64,000 bases of DNA from Streptomyces sp. NBC_01669 (lineage in GTDB: Bacteria; Actinomycetota; Actinomycetes; Streptomycetales; Streptomycetaceae): positions 558,001 to 622,000 of the forward strand of contig NZ_JAPEQG010000002.1 of assembly GCF_026339735.1 (NCBI RefSeq), in the 5' to 3' direction. Shown one piece after another: positions 8,078 to 15,760 of this stretch. A program made the translations under genes and the position numbers. The number at the start of each line of letters is the position of its first letter. The first letter of the stretch is position 1. The notes under the pieces are model-generated. The model made no database searches. It worked only from the letters and a program-made list of their open reading frames with translations, and was not told the DNA's origin.

Positions 8078-9562
8078 CTCGACTTTCGACGTTTCCGTTG
8101 ATCGTCGTTGGGGTCGCTCGGGTGGGTGATGGGGACCTGATCTGGCGGTGCGGGGCGGGACAGCAGAGAAGCATCGGCGGTGCTTGCGTCGCCTGCTGAG
8201 AGGGACCCGCCGATGCTTCCGGACACGACCGTACCCGCTTCGCTGCTGGCGGTGCTGACGTTCCTGCGGGGCTGTTTCACCACACCGACCTTCACCACCT
8301 TCGCCGCGCTGGTCACGGGCTTGATCGCGCAGACCGGCCGGGGCACGGTGACCGGCATGGTGACGGGCGCGGGATTGACGCGCACCTGGTCCCACGACCG
8401 TGCCCACGCCTTCTTCTCCCGCGCGAGCTGGAACCCCGACCTGCTGGGCATCTCCCTCTCCCACCTGGTTGTGCGCCAACTCCTGCCAGCAGATGGAGTG
8501 TTGACAGTGGCGGTGGACGACACGCTGTTCAAGCGGCGCGGGAAGAAAGTCTTCGGCGCGGCCTGGCAGCACGACGGCGCGGCCCGGGGTCCGAAGCCGG
8601 TCGGGCGCGGGACCTGCTTCGTGGTGGTCGGCATCGTGGTCCAACTGCCGTTCCTGGCAAGGCCGGTGTGCCTGCCGGTGATGGCCCGGCTGTGGCGCCC
8701 GAAGCAGGAGCAGTCCAAGGTCGGCCTCGCCGCGTCCATGATCCGCCTGCTGGCCGCCTGCCACCACGGGCGGCGCATCCACGTCGTCGCGGACGCCGCC
8801 TACCACGGCAAGGCGCTCCGCGACCTGCCCGCGACCTGCACGTTCACCACCCGCCTGCCCGCGAGCGCGGTGCTGTACGACCTGGCCCCGCCGCCCACCG
8901 GGCGCCGCGGCCGACCCGCCCTCAAGGGCGAACGCCTTGGCACACCCAAGGACCTGGCCACCACCGCCGCCTTCACCAGGACCGAGATCAAGCGGTATCA
9001 GCGGACCGACACCATGCACCTGGCCGAGACCACCTGCCTGTGGTACGGCTCCTTCCACACCCGCACCGTCCGCGTGATCCTCCTGCGCGACGACACCACC
9101 GACACCGCCTACGACCTGGCGCTGGTCACCACCGACCTCACCACCCGCGCGGCCGGCCTGATCGCCCGCTACGCGTCACGCTGGTCGATCGAGGTCACCT
9201 TCGCCGAGGCCCGCGACCTACTCGGCGTCGGTCAGGCCCAAAACCGTACCCGCTTGGCCGTCGAGCGCACCGTCCCGTTCGGTCTGTACTGCTACACGAT
9301 CACCGTGGCCTGGTACGCGCTGCACGGCCACCACCCCCGCGACGTCGCCGAGCGCCGCGAGCGGGCCCCGTGGTACACCACCAAGGCCGAGCCGGCCCTG
9401 TCCGACATGGTCGCCAAGCTCCGCCGGGTGATCATCGCCGCCCGATTTACGCCCACCCGCCCAGGCCGGCCCACGGATGAGGAAATCCGCGCCGTCCAGC
9501 AGGCGTGGGCCGCAGCCGGCGCAGCCTGATCACCCAAACCTGTCAGAACATCGAAAGTCGAG
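8078..9562 (+). mobile_element. IS701-like insertion sequence
   Basis: The ends share an inverted repeat of about 16 bases (CTCGACTTTCGA-Y-GTT) at 8078 and ending at 9562. A 7-bp direct repeat TCAGAAC flanks it at 8071-8077 and 9563-9569. That duplication is longer than the 4 bp usual for IS701, so the exact ends are not certain. The element splits kstD from the hsaA-like gene. Confidence 0.75.
8213..9529 (+). CDS. IS701-like (DDE_5 type) transposase
   Basis: This is a 438-residue transposase from the ATG at 8213, preceded by GAGAGGGACC; an alternative GTG lies at 8180. The catalytic core shows VAVDDTLFKRRGKKV (first Asp), HVVADAAYHGKALRDL (second Asp) and YASRWSIEVTFAEARDLLGVG (Glu), the order seen in IS701/DDE_5 superfamily transposases. 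It fills its element and appears intact. Confidence 0.85.
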   Translation: MLPDTTVPASLLAVLTFLRGCFTTPTFTTFAALVTGLIAQTGRGTVTGMVTGAGLTRTWSHDRAHAFFSRASWNPDLLGISLSHLVVRQLLPADGVLTVAVDDTLFKRRGKKVFGAAWQHDGAARGPKPVGRGTCFVVVGIVVQLPFLARPVCLPVMARLWRPKQEQSKVGLAASMIRLLAACHHGRRIHVVADAAYHGKALRDLPATCTFTTRLPASAVLYDLAPPPTGRRGRPALKGERLGTPKDLATTAAFTRTEIKRYQRTDTMHLAETTCLWYGSFHTRTVRVILLRDDTTDTAYDLALVTTDLTTRAAGLIARYASRWSIEVTFAEARDLLGVGQAQNRTRLAVERTVPFGLYCYTITVAWYALHGHHPRDVAERRERAPWYTTKAEPALSDMVAKLRRVIIAARFTPTRPGRPTDEEIRAVQQAWAAAGAA

Positions 9563-9618
9563 TCAGAACTGCCGGCCGTCCCCGTGCCGCACCCCGCAAC
9601 TCCCCCTGGAAAAGGAGG

Positions 9619-10788
9619 TCACAGCATGGGGTCGTGAATGTCGATGCCGAGCGCGTCCTGGCCGAAGAGGATGAGCGCCCGCTCCAGGTCGTTGGCCGCC
9701 TGGCCGCGGCCGGTGTGCACGTCCCGCCAGGCGCGCTGCAGGGCGCTGCCGCCCTGGCGCATGACGCTGCCGCCGGCGTTCTCCATCAGCAGGTCCACGG
9801 CGGTGACCGCGCGTTCGGTGGCGATCACCTGGTCCCGGCGGGCCCGTGCGCGCAGGGACATCGGCGGTTTCTCGCCGCGCCGGGCGGTCGCGTACAGGTC
9901 GGCGATGTTGCGGGTGAGCTGCAGCCAGGCTGCGTCGATGTCACTGGCCGCACGGGCGATGCGCACCTGCGCGAAGGGGTCCTCGGCGACCTTCTGCCCG
10001 TAGGGGACGCGGAAGCGCTCGCGGGCTGCCGCGACGTAGTCCTCGTAGGCGCCCTCGGCAATGCCGACGACAGCGGTCGAGATGGTGGTGGTGAAGACGG
10101 CGGCGTACGGCAACCGGTACAGCGGCTCCGTGTTGATCTCCTGTCCCGGACATGCCAGTGCACTCATGGGGCCGTAGCCGAGGGCGCGGTGGTCGGGGAC
10201 GAAGACGTCCTCGACGACGATGTCGTTGCTGCCGGTACCGCGCAGGCCGACGGTGTCCCACACATCGTCGACGCGGTAGTCGGTGCGGGGCACCAGGAAG
10301 GTCCGCATGTCCACCGGCCGTCCCCCTCCGTCCGTGACGAGGCCGCCGAGCAGGGCCCATTGAGCGTGGTCGCAGCCGGAGGAGAAGTGCCAGCGGCCGG
10401 AGAGCCGGACGCCGCCGTCCACCGGAGTGACCGCCCCGGTCGGGGCGTAGGAGGAGCAGATCCGGGTGGAGCTGTCCCCACCCCACACCTCCTCCTGTGC
10501 CCGCGGGTCGTACAGGGCGACGTGCCAGGGGTGCACACCGATCACCGAGACGGCCCAGCCCGTCGAGCCGCACGCCTTGGCGATCTCCTTCACCGCGGCG
10601 TAGTGGACGGCCGGGTCGGCGGCGAGCCCGCCGTACGCCCTGGGCTGGAGCAACCGGAAGAAGCCGGCCTGCTCGAGCTCCTCGACCGAGGTGTCGGGCA
10701 CACGGCGCCGCGCCTCGGCCTCGGCCGCGCGCTCGCGCAGGGCGGGGGCGACTTCGCGGACCGCCGCGAGGACGTCGTCGTCACGCAT
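9619..10788 (-). CDS. hsaA: HsaA-like flavin-dependent hydroxylase, oxygenase component
   Basis: This 389-residue group D flavin monooxygenase has an acyl-CoA-dehydrogenase fold. HsaA hydroxylates 3-HSA, the aromatised 9,10-seco steroid, at C4 with FMNH2 from a partner reductase (HsaB), which is absent here. Length and C-terminal blocks (RARRDQVIATERAVTAVD, WRDVHTGRGQAAND) fit HsaA rather than a beta-oxidation dehydrogenase. The start at 10788 (MRDDD) has GAGAGG at better spacing than the ATG at 10794. It diverges from the iclR gene across a region with a perfect 15-bp palindrome. Another hydroxylase of the same family, such as one acting on a different phenol, is possible. Confidence 0.75.
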   Translation of the reverse strand: MRDDDVLAAVREVAPALRERAAEAEARRRVPDTSVEELEQAGFFRLLQPRAYGGLAADPAVHYAAVKEIAKACGSTGWAVSVIGVHPWHVALYDPRAQEEVWGGDSSTRICSSYAPTGAVTPVDGGVRLSGRWHFSSGCDHAQWALLGGLVTDGGGRPVDMRTFLVPRTDYRVDDVWDTVGLRGTGSNDIVVEDVFVPDHRALGYGPMSALACPGQEINTEPLYRLPYAAVFTTTISTAVVGIAEGAYEDYVAAARERFRVPYGQKVAEDPFAQVRIARAASDIDAAWLQLTRNIADLYATARRGEKPPMSLRARARRDQVIATERAVTAVDLLMENAGGSVMRQGGSALQRAWRDVHTGRGQAANDLERALILFGQDALGIDIHDPML

Positions 10789-10877
10789 GCACATCCCTCT
10801 CAGGTCCTCAGGTCGTCCCGGGGCGACGGGAGGGAAACTACGCTTTACTGATCCGAAACGGAACACCCTCTTCCCAG

Positions 10878-10892
10878 CAGTGGAATCCACTG
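10878..10892. promoter_or_regulatory. Perfect 15-bp palindrome between hsaA and iclR
   Basis: CAGTGGAATCCACTG is a perfect inverted repeat around a central A. It lies about 90 bp upstream of the hsaA start and 74 bp upstream of the iclR start. Position and symmetry suggest the operator for the adjacent IclR regulator and hsaA. An overlapping TTCCCAGCAGTGGAA (10871-10885) vaguely resembles the TTCCCG sites but with a shorter centre. Confidence 0.55.
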
Positions 10893-10965
10893 GCAATCTC
10901 CACGCAATATCGGAGATTACGGCCGCGGCCCGGAGGGTCGTCGGCTGTCCGTGTGGGAGGTGCCG

Positions 10966-11838
10966 TTGACAACGCACGCTGTCGAGGCCGGATGTCCGCC
11001 GCTGTCCCTGCTGGAGAAGGCGGCGAAGGTACTGAGCGCTTTCCAGGGCGCCCAGCCCCGGCTCACACTGACCGAGGTCGTACAGCGCTCCGGCCTCCCC
11101 CGGTCCTCCGCGCACCGCATCCTTGACCAGTTGGTGCAGCTGCGCTGGCTGGAGCGTGAGGGCCGCGACTACCGGCTGGGCATGAGCATGCTGGAGCTCG
11201 GCGCCCTGGCCTCGCACCACAACCGGCTGCGACGGGCGGCGCTGCCCCATCTCCACGCGCTGCACGAGACCACCGGCCATCTGGTGCACCTCACGGTGCT
11301 CGACGGTGCCGAGGTGGTCTATCTGGAGCGCATAGGCGGGTCGGACGACTCCGGCGTGCCGTCACGGGTGGGCGGGCGGCAGCCGGCGTACTGCACGGCG
11401 GCGGGCAAGGCGATCCTGGCCTTCAGTGACGGCGCGCTGGTGGAGCAGGTGATAGGGCATGGGCTGCGGCCACGGACGCTGCGTACCATCACCCGCCCGG
11501 AGTCCTTCCGCGGGGAGCTGGCGACGGTGCGGAAGCGCGGGGTGGCGTTCGACTACGAGGAGGGGCACCGGGGGGTCTTCTGCGTGGCCGCACCGCTGCG
11601 CGGGGCCGGCCGGGCGGTCGCTGCGATCTCGGTGTGCGGTAACGGCGCCCACCGGGAGCTGGAGCGGATCGCGCCCGCCGTGCAGAACTGCGCGCGGGCG
11701 GTGTGGCAGGCGATGTTCGGGCCGGGGCGGCACACGAGGAAGCCGGCGCAGACGGCCGAGACGGCGTCCGCGCCCGGTGTTCCGCAGCCCGCGATGGACA
11801 ACATGATGTCCTGGCTGCGCTTCAGCGACTGGATGTGA
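10966..11838 (+). CDS. IclR-family transcriptional regulator
   Basis: The 290-residue protein has an N-terminal winged HTH (LTEVVQRSGLPRSSAHRILDQL) and the IclR effector domain (YCTAAGKAILAF, DYEEGHRGVFCVAAPL). The start is probably the TTG at 10966, because GGGAGG ends six bases before it; an upstream in-frame GTG at 10951 overlaps that site. It is divergent from hsaA and downstream of a 15-bp palindrome, so autoregulation and control of hsaA are likely. It is also the best in-window candidate to bind the TTCCCG repeats, although nothing in the sequence proves this. The C-terminus carries a short extra tail ending SWLRFSDWM. Confidence 0.85.
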   Translation: MTTHAVEAGCPPLSLLEKAAKVLSAFQGAQPRLTLTEVVQRSGLPRSSAHRILDQLVQLRWLEREGRDYRLGMSMLELGALASHHNRLRRAALPHLHALHETTGHLVHLTVLDGAEVVYLERIGGSDDSGVPSRVGGRQPAYCTAAGKAILAFSDGALVEQVIGHGLRPRTLRTITRPESFRGELATVRKRGVAFDYEEGHRGVFCVAAPLRGAGRAVAAISVCGNGAHRELERIAPAVQNCARAVWQAMFGPGRHTRKPAQTAETASAPGVPQPAMDNMMSWLRFSDWM

Positions 11839-11866
11839 CGGCGGGGCTCACGGCGACCCGGGAAAC

Positions 11867-11918
11867 ACTCACCGGGGTGTGAGCGCGCCCTGCGGGCCGC
11901 GCTCACACCCCGGTGAGT
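11867..11918. terminator. Bidirectional hairpin terminator
   Basis: A perfect 21-bp stem (11867-11887 paired with 11898-11918) has a short GC-rich loop. It sits between the convergent ends of the iclR gene and the SRPBCC gene. There is no T tract, as is common in Streptomyces. Confidence 0.85.
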
Positions 11919-11923
11919 CGGGA

Positions 11924-12367
11924 TCAGCCTCGGGCGAAGCGCGCCCGCAGAGCGTCGAGGCCGGTGCCGTAGGTGCCGTCGCCGATGAGCGACTCCACCT
12001 GCGCCACCACTTCGTCAGGGCCCTGGTACGCGGCGGACCACCGGACCTCGGCACCGTGGGCGTGCGGGCGTACGGCGAGCGTCGCCACATAGTCGCCGAC
12101 CGGCAGGATCACCGGGTCGAGGAGGGCGTAGCGGTACCAGCGGGCGTCGGCGTCGCGCTCCAGCAGGCGCTCGCGCGCGACGACCTTGCCGTCGATCGCG
12201 AAGACCCGTACGGCACCGGGGACTTGGGGGTTCGCGTCGTCCTCGATGGTGGACGGCGGCACGTGCGGGTGCCAGTCGGCGAGACCGCCGAAGTCGCCGA
12301 TGGCCGCCCACACCTGGTCGGGGGTGGCCGCCAGCACGGTGGAACGCTCAAGCGTGCGCGTGTTCAT
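11924..12367 (-). CDS. SRPBCC-family protein
   Basis: This is a 147-residue protein of the START/Bet v1-like fold, seen in LERSTVLAATPDQVWAAIGDFGGLADWHP at the N-terminus. Such proteins bind hydrophobic ligands; a steroid intermediate is a reasonable guess from context only. The start ATG at 12367 has GAGGAG seven bases upstream; a GTG at 12394 would overlap the upstream stop codon. It is the last gene of the leftward hsaE-ksh operon, 23 bp after the SDR gene, and is followed by a strong terminator. Confidence 0.8.
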   Translation of the reverse strand: MNTRTLERSTVLAATPDQVWAAIGDFGGLADWHPHVPPSTIEDDANPQVPGAVRVFAIDGKVVARERLLERDADARWYRYALLDPVILPVGDYVATLAVRPHAHGAEVRWSAAYQGPDEVVAQVESLIGDGTYGTGLDALRARFARG

Positions 12368-12390
12368 GGACGTCTCCTCGATGTGTGTGC

Positions 12391-13167
12391 TCACCAGGTG
12401 CGGTCGCCGCGCAGGACCGCGTCGGCACCGCCGTCCACGAAGACGACCTGCCCGGTCACATGGGTGTTCTCGGGGGAGGTCAGCCAGGCGATCAGCGGGG
12501 CGATCTGCTCGGGGCGGGCGTGGCCGTGCAGCGGCATCGGTACGCTCTGCTCGACGAGTCGCAGCATGTCGGGGTCGTCCAGCAGGGGCTGGGTCATCGG
12601 CGTGATGATCACGCCGGGGCCGACGGCGTTGAGCGGGATACCCGCACCGGCCCAGTCCTCGGTGACGGCGCAGCGGCGGATCCAGCGGGAGATCGCGGCC
12701 TTGGAGGAGGAGTAGACGAGGTGCCCCTCCCCTCGGTCGACGGCTGCCTGGGAAGCCTCCACCGCCGCTTCCTCGTCGTCGGCGAGCGCGGCGTCCACGA
12801 TCGCCGGGTCGGTCGGATGCACGGAGTCGACCGAGCCGATGACGAGGGCCCGCGGGGCGGTGCCGGCGGCCAGCAGTGGGCGCAGGCCGTCGAGGGTGGC
12901 GACGGCGCCGAAGTGGTTGACCTTGATGGTGAGCGGGTCGAAGTGCGCGATGCCCGCGCAGGAGATGACGGCGTCGAGGCGGCTGCCGGTCAGCTCACGG
13001 GCGCGGGCGACGAGTTCGGCCCGGCCTTCGACGGTGGACAGGTCGGCGGCGATGTCGCTGTCCTTGAGGTCGGCCCCGATGACGGTGTGTCCCTGCGAGC
13101 GCAGGAGTGCCACGGTGGCCTTGCCGATGCCGGAGGCCGCTCCGGTGATGAGGTAAGTGCGGGACAT
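12391..13167 (-). CDS. SDR, 3alpha-hydroxysteroid dehydrogenase/carbonyl reductase type
   Basis: The 258-residue SDR has TGAASGIGKA near the N-terminus, a shortened central region, and YSSSKAAI as the active-site Tyr/Lys. Overall it resembles 3alpha-HSD/carbonyl reductase of Comamonas testosteroni (257 residues), including the ADLSTVEGR block and a C-terminus ending VDGGADAVLR. Likely role: interconversion of 3alpha-hydroxy and 3-keto steroids, feeding KstD/Ksh. The start at 13167 is supported by GAAGGAA. It lies 102 bp downstream of kshB in the same operon; the gap has three TTCGCGTC repeats at a 9-bp period (13246-13271). Confidence 0.8.
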   Translation of the reverse strand: MSRTYLITGAASGIGKATVALLRSQGHTVIGADLKDSDIAADLSTVEGRAELVARARELTGSRLDAVISCAGIAHFDPLTIKVNHFGAVATLDGLRPLLAAGTAPRALVIGSVDSVHPTDPAIVDAALADDEEAAVEASQAAVDRGEGHLVYSSSKAAISRWIRRCAVTEDWAGAGIPLNAVGPGVIITPMTQPLLDDPDMLRLVEQSVPMPLHGHARPEQIAPLIAWLTSPENTHVTGQVVFVDGGADAVLRGDRTW

Positions 13168-13269
13168 GGTGGGTTCCTTCGGGGACGGTGTGACGGTCGC
13201 GGTGGGCGGAACCGCGGTGCCTGTCACGGGACGGCTTCCGCTTCGTTCGCGTCATTCGCGTCTTTCGCG

Positions 13270-14340
13270 TCAGGAATAGGTGATCCCGACCTGGTCGGTG
13301 AGGGGAACGGCCTGACAGGCCAGCACATATCCCTCGCCGATGTCCTGGTCGTCCAGGACCTCGTTGCGGAGCATCTTCACCTCACCTGCCACGACCCTGC
13401 AGGTGCAGGCGCTGCACGCGCCCTCCCGACAGGAGTACGGGGCCTCCACCCCCGCGGCGAGGAGCACGTCGAGCAGCGGGGTCCCCGACGGCCAGACGAC
13501 CGTGTGGGTCTCGCCGTCGAGTTCCACGTCCGCCGTGCTGCCTCCCTCGACGGGCGCGCACTCCCCCGCTGCGGGTGCCGGTGCCGGAACGTCGAAGACG
13601 TCCCCGCTCAGCGAGAAGAACCGCTCGCGGTGGATCCGGTCGCCTGGCGCGCCGAGCGCGCGCAAGCACTGCTCGGCGGCGTCCATCATCGGCCCCGGAC
13701 CGCAGACGAACGCCTCGCGTCCGGCGTACGGTGCGAGCGCGGCGGCCAGCCGGTGCGCGGTGGGCAGACCCTGGAGCGACTCCAGCCAGTGGATCACCAG
13801 CAGCCGGTCCGGGTGGTCCTCGGTCAGCTCCCGCAGCTCGTCGCGGAAGATGACCGAGGACTCGTCGCGGTTGGCGTACAGAAGCGTCACCCGGCCGTGC
13901 CCCCTCGCCAGGGCCGACTTGGCGATCGACAGCACCGGCGTGATGCCGCTGCCCCCGGCGACGAGCAGCAGGTCCGCGTCGAGATCGGAGGGGGTGAAGG
14001 TGCCGGCCGGCGGCAGCACCTCCAGCTCGTCCCCCGCCGCCACCTGGTCGCACACCCAGTTGGAGCCGTATCCGCCGGCCACCCGCTTGACGGTGACCTT
14101 CAGTGGCTCGCCGGTGTGCGGTGAACTGGCGAGGGAGTAGCAGCGGGCGGCCGCCCCTCCGTCCGCCCCGGGCAGCTTCAGGGTGAGGAACTGCCCGGGG
14201 CGGTAGGAGAATCGGCCGGTGCTCTCCGGCGGCGCCTGGAGCACCAGGGAGTGCGCGTCGCCTGTCTCGGCGATCACTTCGACGACGCGCAGCCGGTGCG
14301 TACGCGACCCGGTCGCCGGCCCGGGCATCGGTTCAGGCAT
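13270..14340 (-). CDS. kshB: 3-ketosteroid 9alpha-hydroxylase, ferredoxin-reductase component
   Basis: The 356-residue reductase passes electrons from NADH to KshA. Domain order is an FAD-binding barrel (ARCYSLASSP), an NAD-binding domain (LLVAGGSGITPVLS, FVCGPGPMM) and a C-terminal plant-type [2Fe-2S] domain with CREGACSACTC and a later ACQ. This order and length fit KshB. The start at 14340 has GGAGGT upstream and overlaps the end of orf75 by eight bases, implying translational coupling; MPG at 14328 is a possible alternative start. HmpX- or PaaE-type reductases share this layout, but the kshA context decides. Confidence 0.92.
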   Translation of the reverse strand: MPEPMPGPATGSRTHRLRVVEVIAETGDAHSLVLQAPPESTGRFSYRPGQFLTLKLPGADGGAAARCYSLASSPHTGEPLKVTVKRVAGGYGSNWVCDQVAAGDELEVLPPAGTFTPSDLDADLLLVAGGSGITPVLSIAKSALARGHGRVTLLYANRDESSVIFRDELRELTEDHPDRLLVIHWLESLQGLPTAHRLAAALAPYAGREAFVCGPGPMMDAAEQCLRALGAPGDRIHRERFFSLSGDVFDVPAPAPAAGECAPVEGGSTADVELDGETHTVVWPSGTPLLDVLLAAGVEAPYSCREGACSACTCRVVAGEVKMLRNEVLDDQDIGEGYVLACQAVPLTDQVGITYS

Positions 14341-14560
14341 CGGCGACCTCCAGGGTGCCTTCTTCGACCGCGCGGTCGATGCTCTCGCGCAGCGCCAGGC
14401 AGGTCCGGATGCGGGCGGTGTTCCCGCCCTCGGCCACTCGGCCGCGGAACTCGGCGCAGACGACGGCCGCCTCGGCGGTCCATTGCACCGAGGTGTGGGC
14501 CATGCTGAACTTCTCACACAGGACCTGGTTGCCGCAGGTCACGCACTCCACCGGCTGCAT
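14333..14560 (-). CDS. Conserved-looking 75-residue Cys-containing protein between kshA and kshB
   Basis: The start ATG at 14560 follows the kshA stop codon after one base, and the end overlaps the kshB start by eight bases, so it is coupled on both sides. The protein has Cys6, Cys9 and Cys15 in ECVTCGNQVLCEKF plus His22, Cys35 and Cys54. This arrangement could bind zinc or iron. The rest is predicted helical. I do not recognise a named family. Position between the oxygenase and reductase genes suggests an accessory or structural role in the hydroxylase system (inference). Confidence 0.75.
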   Translation of the reverse strand: MQPVECVTCGNQVLCEKFSMAHTSVQWTAEAAVVCAEFRGRVAEGGNTARIRTCLALRESIDRAVEEGTLEVADA

Positions 14561-14561
14561 G

Positions 14562-15722
14562 TCAGGATCCGGTTTCCTTCTCCGTCTCCGCCTTCTTCTC
14601 CGCCGCGAGGCGGGCGAGGTTCTCCTTGACCTCCGCCCGCCACGCCGCGGTGGCGCGGGTGACATCGATCTCGAACTCGAAGCGCTGCACCATCTCGTCC
14701 TTGACGTCCTCGACGTCGACGTAGAACTGCTCGTACCAGCGCCGCAGTTGGTAGACGGGGCCGTCTTCCTCGCAGAGCAGGGGGTTGTCGATCCGGCTCT
14801 TGTTCCGCCAGATCTCGATGTCCTGCTCGAAGCCGGCCGCGAGGCCTTCCGAGGTGAGCCGGGCCGCTTCGGCGGCCTCCTCGTCCGACATCCCGGGCAG
14901 CTTATTGACGATGGCCCCGTACTGGAGCATGAAGCTGTTCTCGTCGATCGGGTAATGGCAGTTGATCAGGGCCATCTCCATCTCGACTCCCTCGGCCACC
15001 GGCGAGAAGAGGTAGTCGATCATGTATGAGGGGCCGAAGTACGAGGCGTCGGAGCGCAGTGTGGTGCTCAGCGTGCCCAGGTTGTAGTCCTCCCGCGGCA
15101 CGGTCTCCTGGTACTGGGTGGCGACGTGCCCCTCGAAGACGTTCTTGAAGTACGTGGGCAGCGAGTAGTGCACGTAGAAGAAGTGCGCCATGTCCACGAC
15201 GTTGTCCACGATTTCGCGGCAGTTGGAGCCCTCGACCCGTACGGTCTTCCAGGTCCACTCGCTCCACTCGTCGCTGAAGGCGCCCTCGATCCGCGGGATG
15301 GCCACCTCGGGCGGCGGCGGGTTGCCCTGTGGGTCGTGCCAGACGAAGAGCTGCTTGTTCTCCTCGAGGGTGGTCCACGAGCGGGTGCGGGCGCGCGGCG
15401 GCACGCGGCGCGCGTACGGGATGTCCGCGCAGCGGCCGTTGCCCGACCAGCGCCAGTCGTGGAACGGGCACGCCACCGCGTCGCCCTTGACGGTGCCGTG
15501 GGCGAGGTTGCCGCCCATGTGCGGGCAGTAGGCGTTCAGGACGTGCAGCTGTCCGTCGCCCTGGCCCTGGAAGACCACCAGCTTGGTACCGAACGCCTCG
15601 ATCTCGTGCGGCTTGCCGTCCTTGAAGCCGTCGGCCAGGCCGAGGCAGTGCCAGCCCCGGGCGAAGCGGGCGGGCGGCCTGCCCGCCTCGATGACCCGGA
15701 CCTCGTCGTTGAGAGCAGTCAT
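14562..15722 (-). CDS. kshA: 3-ketosteroid 9alpha-hydroxylase, Rieske oxygenase component
   Basis: The 386-residue terminal oxygenase hydroxylates C9 of 4-androstene-3,17-dione or its 1,4-diene, which leads to ring B opening. The Rieske ligands are Cys66, His68, Cys85 and His88 (CPHMGG and CPFHDW). The mononuclear iron site is in DNVVDMAHFFYVH with His180 and His185; the third ligand is probably Asp301. Spacing is nearly identical to the characterised Mycobacterium KshA. The start at 15722 follows GGAGGG. It is preceded by hsaF (38-bp gap) and followed by orf75 and kshB. Confidence 0.95.
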   Translation of the reverse strand: MTALNDEVRVIEAGRPPARFARGWHCLGLADGFKDGKPHEIEAFGTKLVVFQGQGDGQLHVLNAYCPHMGGNLAHGTVKGDAVACPFHDWRWSGNGRCADIPYARRVPPRARTRSWTTLEENKQLFVWHDPQGNPPPPEVAIPRIEGAFSDEWSEWTWKTVRVEGSNCREIVDNVVDMAHFFYVHYSLPTYFKNVFEGHVATQYQETVPREDYNLGTLSTTLRSDASYFGPSYMIDYLFSPVAEGVEMEMALINCHYPIDENSFMLQYGAIVNKLPGMSDEEAAEAARLTSEGLAAGFEQDIEIWRNKSRIDNPLLCEEDGPVYQLRRWYEQFYVDVEDVKDEMVQRFEFEIDVTRATAAWRAEVKENLARLAAEKKAETEKETGS

Positions 15723-15760
15723 CTTGTCCCTCCAGTGTCGGCTGCCTGCGGGAGGCGGCC

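Noticed and set aside
9619..10788. Acyl-CoA dehydrogenase of beta-oxidation
   Set aside because: Length and C-terminal motifs fit group D flavin hydroxylases (HsaA) rather than FadE proteins.
10795..10965. KstR box TNNAACNNGTTNNA in the hsaA promoter
   Set aside because: No adequate match by eye here or before kshA, kstD or hsaE.
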